DNA from: an uncultured Bacilli bacterium | GTDB lineage: Bacteria; Bacillota_I; Bacilli_A; RF39; UBA660 | Reading direction: 5' to 3' | NCBI GenBank assembly: GCA_947632255.1 | Contig: CANROL010000049.1 | Span: 1-7,808 of the forward strand | DNA: 7,808 bases | Part shown: in pieces, positions 1 to 5,246 of the stretch | How positions within the stretch are numbered: the stretch's first letter is position 1 | Layout: the number at the start of each line of letters is the position of its first letter | Translations under genes and position numbers: made by a program | Notes under the pieces: model-generated | Database searches by the model: none | What the model was told of the DNA's origin: nothing | What the model saw: only the letters and a program-made list of their open reading frames with translations

Positions 1-309
1 AGGCATATCAACCCCATAAGTATAAAGTTTAGGATCCGTAATTTGATAATATACAACTGTATCTATTTGCATTGTAACATTATCTTTGGTAATAACAGGT
101 TGAGGAGCAAAATCTTTTACTGTTTCTTTTAAACTAACAACTTTAGCAATGCGATCAACAAATGGAATTTTAACATGCAACCCATTTTGCCAAGTTGTAT
201 AATAACTGCCTAACCTTTCTATAACATAAGCTTTAGCTTGAGGTACTATCTTAATATTTGGTATAACAATAATAATAATTAATATTAATAACGCGATTAA
301 AAATGACAT
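1..309 (-). CDS. SPFH/band-7 (stomatin/QmcA-like) membrane protein, N-terminal part
   Basis: The first 103 codons are visible and the rest lies beyond the left edge. The product starts with a single hydrophobic segment (residues about 2-17, rich in Leu/Ile) and then the typical stomatin opening: V-I-E-R-L-G-S-Y at about 29-36, W-Q-N-G-L-H at about 40-45, K-I-P-F-V-D at about 47-52, and a beta-rich stretch containing Q-P-V-I-T-K-D-N-V-T-M-Q-I-D-T and V-Y-Y-Q-I-T-D-P. SPFH proteins form membrane-anchored oligomeric assemblies that organise membrane microdomains and influence proteases; this one should be anchored by its N terminus. It lies 3 nt downstream of the nfeD stop, with AGGAAGG inside the end of nfeD as ribosome site, so the two are an operon. 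SPFH/NfeD pairing is a known conserved partnership. QmcA/YbbK-like is the best fit, but the subfamily cannot be settled from this fragment. Confidence 0.9.
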   Translation of the reverse strand, partial: MSFLIALLILIIIIVIPNIKIVPQAKAYVIERLGSYYTTWQNGLHVKIPFVDRIAKVVSLKETVKDFAPQPVITKDNVTMQIDTVVYYQITDPKLYTYGVDMP

Positions 310-312
310 AAT

Positions 313-729
313 TTATTCATCCTTCCTAACTACGAGTTTAACGCCCTCGATGGCTTCAACAATCACATAATCCCCACTTTTAAATTCTTCTTTGCTAATA
401 GCACTCCATCTTTTACCATCAACTTTTACTTCCCCAACCATATTTTTCTTAATATCTTCAGTTACTAAAGCTTTCATTCCTATTACTCTTCTAGCATTTG
501 TTTCTTCTGGCTTTTTAACCATTTTTTTAATTAATATTGGTCTTGTAATAAGCATTAAAACTAAACCTAAACATACAAAGATAGCAAATTGTAAATAAAA
601 GGAATCAATAAAAAATGAACAAATTAAACTACCTAATGCACTAGCAATAAACCAAACACTAACTAAATTTACGGTTGATACTTCTAATACTGTTAAAACA
701 AAGATGATAATTAACCATAAAACCCACAT
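313..729 (-). CDS. NfeD-like membrane protein (short form)
   Basis: A 138-residue protein of the short NfeD type. Residues about 3-22, 24-41 and 45-62 are hydrophobic membrane segments. They are followed by a basic linker (R63 to K73) and a C-terminal soluble domain with the family's typical opening T77-N78 ... I83-G84 ... A87-L88-V89-T90-E91-D92-I93, then G99-E100-V101 and G105-K106-R107-W108-S109-A110, which matches the small OB-fold of NfeD. Members partner with SPFH proteins in the membrane, and the next gene here encodes one. The start at 729 is supported by an AAGGAAG ribosome site (743-749) and a TATAAT -10 box (756-761). The longer NfeD1a form carries a ClpP-like protease domain, which is absent here. 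Function is inferred from family and context. Confidence 0.9.
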   Translation of the reverse strand: MWVLWLIIIFVLTVLEVSTVNLVSVWFIASALGSLICSFFIDSFYLQFAIFVCLGLVLMLITRPILIKKMVKKPEETNARRVIGMKALVTEDIKKNMVGEVKVDGKRWSAISKEEFKSGDYVIVEAIEGVKLVVRKDE

Positions 730-742
730 ATATACTACTTCA

Positions 743-784
743 CTTCCTTTATTTAATTATACGTGAAATATAAAAAAAATACAA
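743..784 (-). promoter_or_regulatory. Promoter and ribosome site of nfeD-SPFH operon
   Basis: Read on the minus strand there is TATAAT at 761-756, preceded 17 nt upstream by TTGTAT at 784-779 (3 of 6 matches to TTGACA). The ribosome site AAGGAAG (749-743) begins 6 nt after the -10 box, so transcription should start at or just before the Shine-Dalgarno. The -35 position coincides with the one implied for the divergent GH3 gene. Confidence 0.6.
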
Positions 785-798
785 TATCTTATTTTTTG

Positions 799-822
799 TG
801 CTATAATAAATTCAAAGGTGAT
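799..822 (+). promoter_or_regulatory. Extended -10 promoter and ribosome site of GH3 gene
   Basis: TGC followed by a perfect TATAAT (802-807) forms an extended -10 element. There is no convincing -35: the hexamer 17 nt upstream is ATACAA. Six bases later comes AAAGGTGAT (814-822), which can pair with the 3' end of 16S rRNA, and ATG follows at 826. This arrangement rules out the upstream in-frame GTG at 763 as the start, because that codon lies upstream of the promoter. Confidence 0.7.
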
Positions 823-825
823 TAT

Positions 826-1857
826 ATGTTAGGACAAATATTTATTGTCGGTCTAAATACTAAAGACCATAATATTATTAAAACACTTATAACCAAATAT
901 CATGTGGGAGGTCTTACTTTATATAAAAATTTATATAAAAATTATGAGGAAATGTTAGAACTAATTAATTATATTAAAGCTTTAAGTAAAATAGCTAATT
1001 ACGAAGTTTTAATCTGTATTGATGAAGAAGGTTATCGTGTCAATCGCTTACCCAATGATTTTATTAATTTAAAAAGTCCTAATTCATTAAGTTATGATTT
1101 AGATAATACTAAAGAATATGCGCGTCTTATAGGCACAATTTTACAAGCAACAGGAATTAATATTAATTTTGCGCCCGTAATTGATATTAAAAGATTTAGT
1201 GATAATCACCCTATCGGTGATAGAGCTTTTAGTAGTAATTATGAAGATGTTATTAAAAATAGTACAGTTTATATTAAGGAAATGAAGAGTCATGATGTTA
1301 TTCCAGTTGTAAAACACTTCCCTGGTCATGGTGCCACTAATATTAATACCCATCACTTTCTTCCTTTAATAACCAATACTAAACGTTTATTTAAAGAAGA
1401 TATAAAACCTTTTCAAAGTGCTATTAATAATGATATTGATCTTATTATGATAGGACATTTTATTATTCCTAAATTTGGCTTTTGTCCTTCATCTATATCT
1501 AAAAAAATCAATAAATATCTGCATGAAGAACTAAATTATCATAATCTTACTATAACTGATGATTTAGATATGGGTTTATTAAAACTATTTTCAAAACCTA
1601 AATTATTTAAAAAAGCCCTCAACAGTGGAACTAATCTTATCATGGTTAAATATACCCCAACCTTTTTTAAAGATTTTCAAAAATTAGAATCTTATTATCA
1701 AAATAATAAATTAAATAAAGATAATATTGCTAATACGATTAATCTTTTAAATAATTTAAAAAATAAATATCATGTTACTAATACCGAAATTAAAAATACA
1801 ATAGATATTACTAAAATAAATAATGCCATTACTAACCTAAATAAAAAAGCTCATTAG
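826..1857 (+). CDS. NagZ-like glycoside hydrolase family 3 protein with altered catalytic dyad
   Basis: A 343-residue cytosolic protein (no signal peptide) of the single-domain NagZ length, related to enzymes that remove beta-linked N-acetylglucosamine from cell-wall fragments. Visible motifs are V-G-G-L-T-L-Y-K-N near the N terminus, I65-D66-E67-E68-G69-Y70-R71-V72 (family D-Q-E-G-G-R-V), G-I-N-I-N-F-A-P-V-I-D, the signature K163-H164-F165-P166-G167-H168-G169, and I-T-D245-D-L-D-M-G, where D245 is the expected nucleophile. The general acid/base element is normally D-S-H; here it is N174-T175-H176, so the Asp partner of the catalytic His is Asn. Y70 replaces the second Gly of the substrate-binding motif. 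The fold assignment is firm, but retention of ordinary NagZ activity is uncertain. The start at 826 is set by the promoter and ribosome site just upstream. No other wall-recycling gene is visible nearby. Confidence 0.85.
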   Translation: MLGQIFIVGLNTKDHNIIKTLITKYHVGGLTLYKNLYKNYEEMLELINYIKALSKIANYEVLICIDEEGYRVNRLPNDFINLKSPNSLSYDLDNTKEYARLIGTILQATGININFAPVIDIKRFSDNHPIGDRAFSSNYEDVIKNSTVYIKEMKSHDVIPVVKHFPGHGATNINTHHFLPLITNTKRLFKEDIKPFQSAINNDIDLIMIGHFIIPKFGFCPSSISKKINKYLHEELNYHNLTITDDLDMGLLKLFSKPKLFKKALNSGTNLIMVKYTPTFFKDFQKLESYYQNNKLNKDNIANTINLLNNLKNKYHVTNTEIKNTIDITKINNAITNLNKKAH

Positions 1858-1865
1858 AGCTTTTT
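1844..1865. terminator. Two-way intrinsic terminator between convergent genes
   Basis: A perfect 9-bp stem: AAAAAGCTC (1844-1852), loop ATTA (1853-1856), GAGCTTTTT (1857-1865). It has an A-tract on one side and a T-tract on the other, so it can terminate from both directions. The stop codon of the GH3 gene (1855-1857) is inside the hairpin and the stop of the minus-strand gene starts at 1866. Confidence 0.85.
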
Positions 1866-2382
1866 ATATTTTTAATAATTTATTTACATTAATACCTTCA
1901 TTCGATATTTTAAAGACTAAATAATTATGACTAATTAAATTTATTAATTCTTCCTCATTTAAAGTATTTATTAAATTTAATATTTCTTCTCTCGACATTT
2001 TAGCTATTTTTTCTTTAAATAATTGTTCATTATAATTATGAATTAAGACTTTTAAATAATTAGTTTTTAATATTTGTACTTCATATTTATCTACAATTAT
2101 TTTTAAATATTTCTTTAATAAATTATCTTTATTTTTAACTAATTGTTTTAAAGTTAAAATAATATTATTACTAAAATATAATTTAATTTCTTTTAAATCA
2201 TATTTAAAATCTTGTAATTGATAATTACTTAATAATTCATTTATTATTCTAATTATCATATCTGGATTCATAATATTTGCCATTTGTCTATATTTAAACC
2301 CTAAATTACTTTCTTTATTTAATGATTTAATTCCATACCAAGTACTATCTATAAAAAAGCATAATTCTAAATTATTAGTCAT
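1864..2382 (-). CDS. Uncharacterised protein, shorter tandem paralogue
   Basis: A 172-residue soluble, Leu/Ile/Asn/Lys-rich protein that I do not recognise. It has no signal peptide or membrane segment. The central and C-terminal parts look helical, with N-Y-N-E-Q at 116-120 followed by M-S-R-E-E-I-L-N-L-I at 129-138. The same pattern (N-Y-N-E-Q, then M-x-x-E-E-[IL]-x-x-L) occurs in the next gene upstream, and the preceding helix (K-Y-L-K-I-I-V-D-K-Y) also aligns with it, so the two are tandem paralogues. An in-frame GTG at 2391 belongs to the AGGTG ribosome site; the ATG at 2382, 6 nt further on, is the better start. It has its own promoter and ends in the shared terminator at 1844-1865. Function unknown; no catalytic motif is evident. 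Confidence 0.75.
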   Translation of the reverse strand: MTNNLELCFFIDSTWYGIKSLNKESNLGFKYRQMANIMNPDMIIRIINELLSNYQLQDFKYDLKEIKLYFSNNIILTLKQLVKNKDNLLKKYLKIIVDKYEVQILKTNYLKVLIHNYNEQLFKEKIAKMSREEILNLINTLNEEELINLISHNYLVFKISNEGINVNKLLKI

Positions 2383-2387
2383 TTTTT

Positions 2388-2431
2388 TCACCTGTAAATG
2401 GTATTATATCTTAAGATCTCATTTATTGCAA
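2388..2431 (-). promoter_or_regulatory. Promoter and ribosome site of the shorter paralogue
   Basis: On the minus strand TTGCAA (2431-2426) lies 17 nt before TATAAT (2408-2403). After 9 nt comes AGGTGA (2393-2388), then the ATG at 2382. The -35 box lies in the end of the upstream gene, whose stop is at 2425-2423, so this gene can be transcribed independently of its paralogue. Confidence 0.65.
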
Positions 2432-3043
2432 GCTTAAAATTCGTTTTAAATCTTCTTCTTTTTTATATCCTAAATCTTGATACTTTACTGACTGAAAAGC
2501 TTCTTTTAAAGTTTCAGCATTTATTGATTTAGCTAATTCGATTAATTCTTCTTTGTTCATATTTTCAATTATATCATGATAAAATTGTTCATTATAATTT
2601 TTAATTAAATAATATACATACGTAGTATTACTTAATTCTTTTAAATATTTATTTATTAAAAATAAAAGATATCTTTTTAAATTATAATTAGCACTAGGAA
2701 TAATATTTAATCCTAAATATATAGGTCCCTCTCTATCTTCTTTTAAATTAAAAGCTAAAGATATATTATCTATTAAAAGATCTCTAACATCTAAATCATA
2801 ATCATTTAATAATTCATCAATTAATAATTCTAATTCTTCTTCATTTAAAGGCATATTACTACGAAAAGATTTTACTAAAGACATTACTTTAGCATTCTTA
2901 GAATATGTTCCATTCATTATTCCTAAATAATACCCATCTTTCCCCACAATCAAATTAAATTCCATACCATTTTCTTTAACATTTCTTGGGGAATAATATC
3001 TATTTATTATATCAATAACATTATTTTTTAATTCATCCATCAT
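2423..3043 (-). CDS. Uncharacterised protein, longer tandem paralogue
   Basis: A 206-residue protein of unknown function, acidic and Leu/Asn-rich, predicted soluble. It shares N-Y-N-E-Q (149-153), an M-N-K-E-E-L-I-E-L helix (162-170) and the preceding L-K-R-Y-L-L-F-L-I-N-K-Y helix with the downstream gene. An earlier shared piece is an acidic helix of the type I-[IN]-E-L-L-[SN]-[ND]-Y-[QD]-L (about 75-84 here), followed by a short beta-like segment. It carries roughly 25 extra N-terminal residues relative to the paralogue. Start: M-M at 3043/3040 behind a full AGGAGGG ribosome site (3049-3055), with the first ATG at the better spacing. Its own strong promoter lies just upstream. I see no DNA-binding, enzymatic or membrane motif. 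Two adjacent, diverged copies suggest a lineage-specific duplicated family. Confidence 0.8.
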   Translation of the reverse strand: MMDELKNNVIDIINRYYSPRNVKENGMEFNLIVGKDGYYLGIMNGTYSKNAKVMSLVKSFRSNMPLNEEELELLIDELLNDYDLDVRDLLIDNISLAFNLKEDREGPIYLGLNIIPSANYNLKRYLLFLINKYLKELSNTTYVYYLIKNYNEQFYHDIIENMNKEELIELAKSINAETLKEAFQSVKYQDLGYKKEEDLKRILSLQ

Positions 3044-3048
3044 TAAAA

Positions 3049-3090
3049 CCCTCCTATAAAAATTATAATATAACCAATTTTTAAATTCAA
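3049..3090 (-). promoter_or_regulatory. Strong promoter and ribosome site of the longer paralogue
   Basis: On the minus strand TTGAAT (3090-3085), a 17-nt spacer, and a perfect TATAAT (3067-3062). The ribosome site AGGAGGG (3055-3049) begins 6 nt after the -10 box. The -35 box directly follows the TAG stop (3093-3091) of the upstream gene. Confidence 0.75.
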
Positions 3091-3729
3091 CTATTTTTTA
3101 ATAATAATATGCTTAGGAAATTTATGTTCCATATATTCATCATCATATATTTTATCAATTATTTTGAATACTGTTTTAGCATCAGGGTTAATATTTCTTT
3201 TAGTATATCTATTCATAACAATAAAGGTAAGAATAATATCTAAACTAATTAAAATCGTTGCAATAATAGTTATAATTTTTTTAACTTTAGGTTTAATTTT
3301 TCCTAATACTTTTTGAAAAAAAGGATAAAAATAATCAATAACTAATATACTTAGAACACCCCATATTAAAGCATAAGGCAAATATACTCTCCCGGCAATA
3401 TTATATTTAAAAGTAGAATAATCCCAAGTAGATGTATGTAAAACATATTCTAAAAATAAACTACAAATATATTCAAATACTCCCCCGATTAAAGTCCCAA
3501 TTAAAAATTTTAAATATAATTTTTTATCTTTAAAATTATGCATTAAAAGCACAATTAATACTAAACCAATGCCATATATAGGTTTAAATGGTCCATATAA
3601 TAACCCTTGTTTATTTAACCATACTCCATGTTTAATAACATACCAAACACATTCTAAAATATAACCAAATATTGAACCTATAATAAATAACCAAATTATT
3701 TCTGTAAGATTAATTTTTTTATTTTTCAT
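3091..3729 (-). CDS. CmpB-family integral membrane protein (putative ABC-transporter type IV)
   Basis: A 212-residue polytopic membrane protein with the hallmarks of the CmpB family (Pfam ABC_trans_CmpB): G22-Y-I-L-E26 in the first membrane helix, N39-K-Q-G-L-L-Y-G-P47 with P50-I-Y-G-x-G after it, and F85-E86-Y-I-C-S90-L-F-L-E94 followed by W102-D-Y-S105 ... N110-I-A-G-R114. Hydrophobic segments lie at about 10-32, 50-63, 75-97, 115-132 and 149-171, then a basic, probably cytosolic tail. The transporter label is historical; no ATPase or substrate-binding protein is adjacent and the biochemical role is unknown. Start: ATG 3729 preceded by a weak GTGAT-type ribosome site (3733-3737) and a TATAAT box. 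It lies upstream of the two paralogues in the same direction, but each of those has its own promoter. Confidence 0.88.
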   Translation of the reverse strand: MKNKKINLTEIIWLFIIGSIFGYILECVWYVIKHGVWLNKQGLLYGPFKPIYGIGLVLIVLLMHNFKDKKLYLKFLIGTLIGGVFEYICSLFLEYVLHTSTWDYSTFKYNIAGRVYLPYALIWGVLSILVIDYFYPFFQKVLGKIKPKVKKIITIIATILISLDIILTFIVMNRYTKRNINPDAKTVFKIIDKIYDDEYMEHKFPKHIIIKK

Positions 3730-3731
3730 AA

Positions 3732-3774
3732 CATCACTAATATAATTATAAGCAATTAAGTCTTAAAATATCAA
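3732..3774 (-). promoter_or_regulatory. Promoter of CmpB-family gene
   Basis: On the minus strand TTGATA (3774-3769, 5 of 6 consensus) is followed after 18 nt by TATAAT (3750-3745). A GTGATG ribosome-site-like stretch (3737-3732) begins 7 nt later, two bases before the ATG. The site is divergent to the promoter of the small membrane protein. Confidence 0.65.
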
Positions 3775-3790
3775 GATTATTTTAATATTT

Positions 3791-3837
3791 TTACCAAAAT
3801 ATAAAAAAATATGTTAAAATATAGTTACAAAGAGGTG
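3791..3837 (+). promoter_or_regulatory. Promoter and ribosome site of small membrane protein
   Basis: TTACCA (3791-3796), then a TG-extended -10 TAAAAT (3815-3820), then AAAGAGGTG (3829-3837) 8 nt later. The extended -10 lies over the only upstream ATG (3811), so that ATG would not be in a transcript from this promoter. Confidence 0.6.
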
Positions 3838-4149
3838 TTTATTATAAAAACTTATTATCAAACTTTAAGTAAAGAAGAAAAAGAAAAAATTAAAAAAGAA
3901 TATCAAAATACCTATCAACATACGGATATTGATATTCGTTTAAAACGGGTAAATATTTTAATTATTATTAGTATTCTTGCTGCGATATTATTATTAGTTA
4001 TGAGTTATATTTATGAAGATGAGCATTTATCAAGTATTATAATCGCTGGTGTTTTAATAGCAACTGCCATAACTTTTGTTATAGCATCAAATAAAATTAA
4101 ACATAATATTTACAATAAAATAGCCCTTCAAAAAAAAGCTAAAAAATAG
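3811..4149 (+). CDS. Small two-helix membrane protein, unusual start
   Basis: Unrecognised. The open frame from the ATG at 3811 gives 112 residues. A charged Lys/Glu-rich N-terminal stretch (about 20-30) is followed by two membrane helices at about 48-68 and 74-94 (counted from 3811), with E69-D-E between them and a basic tail ending K-K-A-K-K. The ATG at 3811 has no ribosome site and sits in the -10 box. The only good ribosome site, AAAGAGGTG at 3829-3837, points at codon ATA at 3844-3846 (6-nt spacing) or ATT at 3841; no ATG, TTG or usable GTG occurs there. True translation therefore probably starts at 3844, giving about 101 residues, or the ATA is a mutated ATG. Coordinates are given for the conventional ATG. 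It ends in a terminator shared with trxA. Confidence 0.7.
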   Translation: MLKYSYKEVFIIKTYYQTLSKEEKEKIKKEYQNTYQHTDIDIRLKRVNILIIISILAAILLLVMSYIYEDEHLSSIIIAGVLIATAITFVIASNKIKHNIYNKIALQKKAKK

Positions 4150-4157
4150 CTTTTTTT
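4131..4157. terminator. Two-way intrinsic terminator between convergent genes
   Basis: An 11-bp stem, A7-GCTA (4131-4141) with TAGC-T7 (4147-4157), around an A5 loop. The A- and T-tracts make it work from both strands. The TAG stop of the small membrane protein (4147-4149) is in the right arm, and the trxA stop overlaps its edge (4158-4156). Confidence 0.85.
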
Positions 4158-4446
4158 AAATACTTTTAATTAATTCTTTTAAATCATCTGCAGTTCGAAA
4201 GCCAATTGCTTTTTGCTTTTCTTCCCCATCTTTAAAGATAATTAAAGTAGGAATACTCATAACACCAAATTCTTGGGCTAAAGCTTCATGGGTATCGACA
4301 TTAATTTTTAAGACATTCTCACCAATTTCTTCTAAAACAGGGGCAAGCATTCTGCATGGTCCACACCAATCAGCATAAAAATCCACAATCCATAAACCTT
4401 CTTTAATTATTTCGCGAAAATTTTCATTTTCTAAATGTTTAACCAT
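4156..4446 (-). CDS. trxA: Thioredoxin
   Basis: A 96-residue thioredoxin, slightly shorter than the usual 103-109. The redox site is W27-C28-G29-P30-C31, preceded by the core strand V-D-F-Y-A-D. D51 ends the next strand (L-K-I-N-V-D), and I65-P66-T67 holds the conserved cis-proline, followed by F-K-D-G. It is a cytosolic disulfide reductant for enzymes such as ribonucleotide reductase and peroxiredoxins. The start codon overlaps the cvpA stop by one base (TAATG). Its ribosome site GAGGAGG lies in the Glu-rich end of cvpA, so translation is probably coupled, and no separate promoter is evident. The normal dithiol motif argues against a specialised oxidoreductase. The reductase partner is not in the window. 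Confidence 0.95.
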   Translation of the reverse strand: MVKHLENENFREIIKEGLWIVDFYADWCGPCRMLAPVLEEIGENVLKINVDTHEALAQEFGVMSIPTLIIFKDGEEKQKAIGFRTADDLKELIKSI

Positions 4447-5165
4447 TATTTTTCCTCCTCATAACTTTCAATTATTTCTTTAGCTCCTTGAAAATCTAAT
4501 TTTTTATTTTCTACTAAAGTTAGGGCTAAATCTTTTTTAATAACTTTTTTCTCAAGCATAATTTTAAGTATTTCCCCATTATATGCATCAGTATCATCAC
4601 TATCTTGATATTTTTCATGTAAATCATTTATTTCTATTACTGCTTTATAAGTATCATTAACCATATTTCCTATAAATGGTGTCTTATCAATTATGGTCGT
4701 TGCGACTTTACTATCCATTACCCATTTTTGAGTTACATTAAATTGTAATAAAACAAATAAAACTATAAAACCAAATACTATTGATTCAATTAAACCAAGA
4801 AAGAAACCCAATATTTTTGATGGTATTCCTAAAATAATCGTCGCATTAAGTAATTTTTCAATTATCCCTGATACTTTTACAAGTAGACTTAAAACACTAG
4901 ATAATACTGCAAAAACTAAAACATAAGCAATAGCTTCATAAACTAGAATATTAAGTGTTACTAAACCATCAAAAGAACCACTGTAATTAAAAAATGGCAA
5001 ATACTTAAGTAAAATCGCGGCAACAGGATCTTTTAAATAATAAGCAACAACTACGACTAATACTGTACCAACTAAAGTTACTAAACTTTTTATAGCTCCT
5101 TTTCTAAAGCCTTGTAAAGCTCCCATTAATAAAAGAACTAAAATTATTATATCAACTACATTCAT
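4446..5165 (-). CDS. CvpA family membrane protein
   Basis: A 239-residue protein with a CvpA-type N-terminal domain: V-V-D-I-I at the start, G15-A-L-Q-G19-F-R-K-G23 between the first two membrane helices, and four hydrophobic segments at about 3-15, 25-43, 70-97 and 115-141. A soluble tail of about 95 residues follows, with an acidic patch (D188-D192) and a Lys/Glu-rich end (E-E-E-K). The C-terminal extension is longer than in the compact CvpA proteins of about 160-180 residues. Relatives are needed for colicin V export in E. coli and are often linked to membrane or envelope maintenance; the molecular role is not settled. Start ATG 5165 follows GGAGGA (5176-5171). It is co-transcribed with trxA and divergent from the Nudix gene. 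Confidence 0.87.
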   Translation of the reverse strand: MNVVDIIILVLLLMGALQGFRKGAIKSLVTLVGTVLVVVVAYYLKDPVAAILLKYLPFFNYSGSFDGLVTLNILVYEAIAYVLVFAVLSSVLSLLVKVSGIIEKLLNATIILGIPSKILGFFLGLIESIVFGFIVLFVLLQFNVTQKWVMDSKVATTIIDKTPFIGNMVNDTYKAVIEINDLHEKYQDSDDTDAYNGEILKIMLEKKVIKKDLALTLVENKKLDFQGAKEIIESYEEEK

Positions 5166-5170
5166 TTTTA

Positions 5171-5211
5171 TCCTCCATATATATTATATACTAAATCTTT
5201 TGAAAAATAAA
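5171..5211 (-). promoter_or_regulatory. Promoter and ribosome site of cvpA-trxA
   Basis: TATAAT on the minus strand (5188-5183), then GGAGGA (5176-5171) 6 nt later. The hexamer 17 nt upstream is TTTATT (5211-5206), a weak -35 that abuts the -35 of the divergent Nudix promoter. Confidence 0.55.
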
Positions 5212-5242
5212 GTAATCTGTGCTATTATTATTTAAAGAGGTG
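5200..5242 (+). promoter_or_regulatory. Promoter and ribosome site of Nudix-rnhC operon
   Basis: TTGAAA (5200-5205), a 17-nt spacer ending in TGC, and TATTAT (5223-5228) make a good extended -10 promoter. AAAGAGGTG (5234-5242) starts 5 nt later and ATG follows at 5247. Confidence 0.75.
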
Positions 5243-5246
5243 CAAA

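Noticed and set aside
392..598. Plus-strand open frame antisense to nfeD
   Set aside because: Overlaps a well-supported gene and has no ribosome site or family resemblance. The same applies to frames at 1141-1356 (minus), 6928-7125 (plus) and 7198-7410 (plus).
763..825. Extension of the GH3 gene to an upstream in-frame GTG at 763
   Set aside because: A perfect extended -10 box and the ribosome site lie between this GTG and the ATG at 826, and the 21 extra residues do not resemble a NagZ N terminus.
2383..2391. GTG start at 2391 for the shorter paralogue
   Set aside because: This GTG is part of the AGGTG ribosome site; ATG at 2382 has the proper spacing.
730..5246. Riboswitch, T-box or attenuator in the intergenic regions 730-825, 3730-3810 and 5166-5246
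   Set aside because: These gaps are fully used by divergent promoters placed directly before ribosome sites, with no leader long enough to fold.
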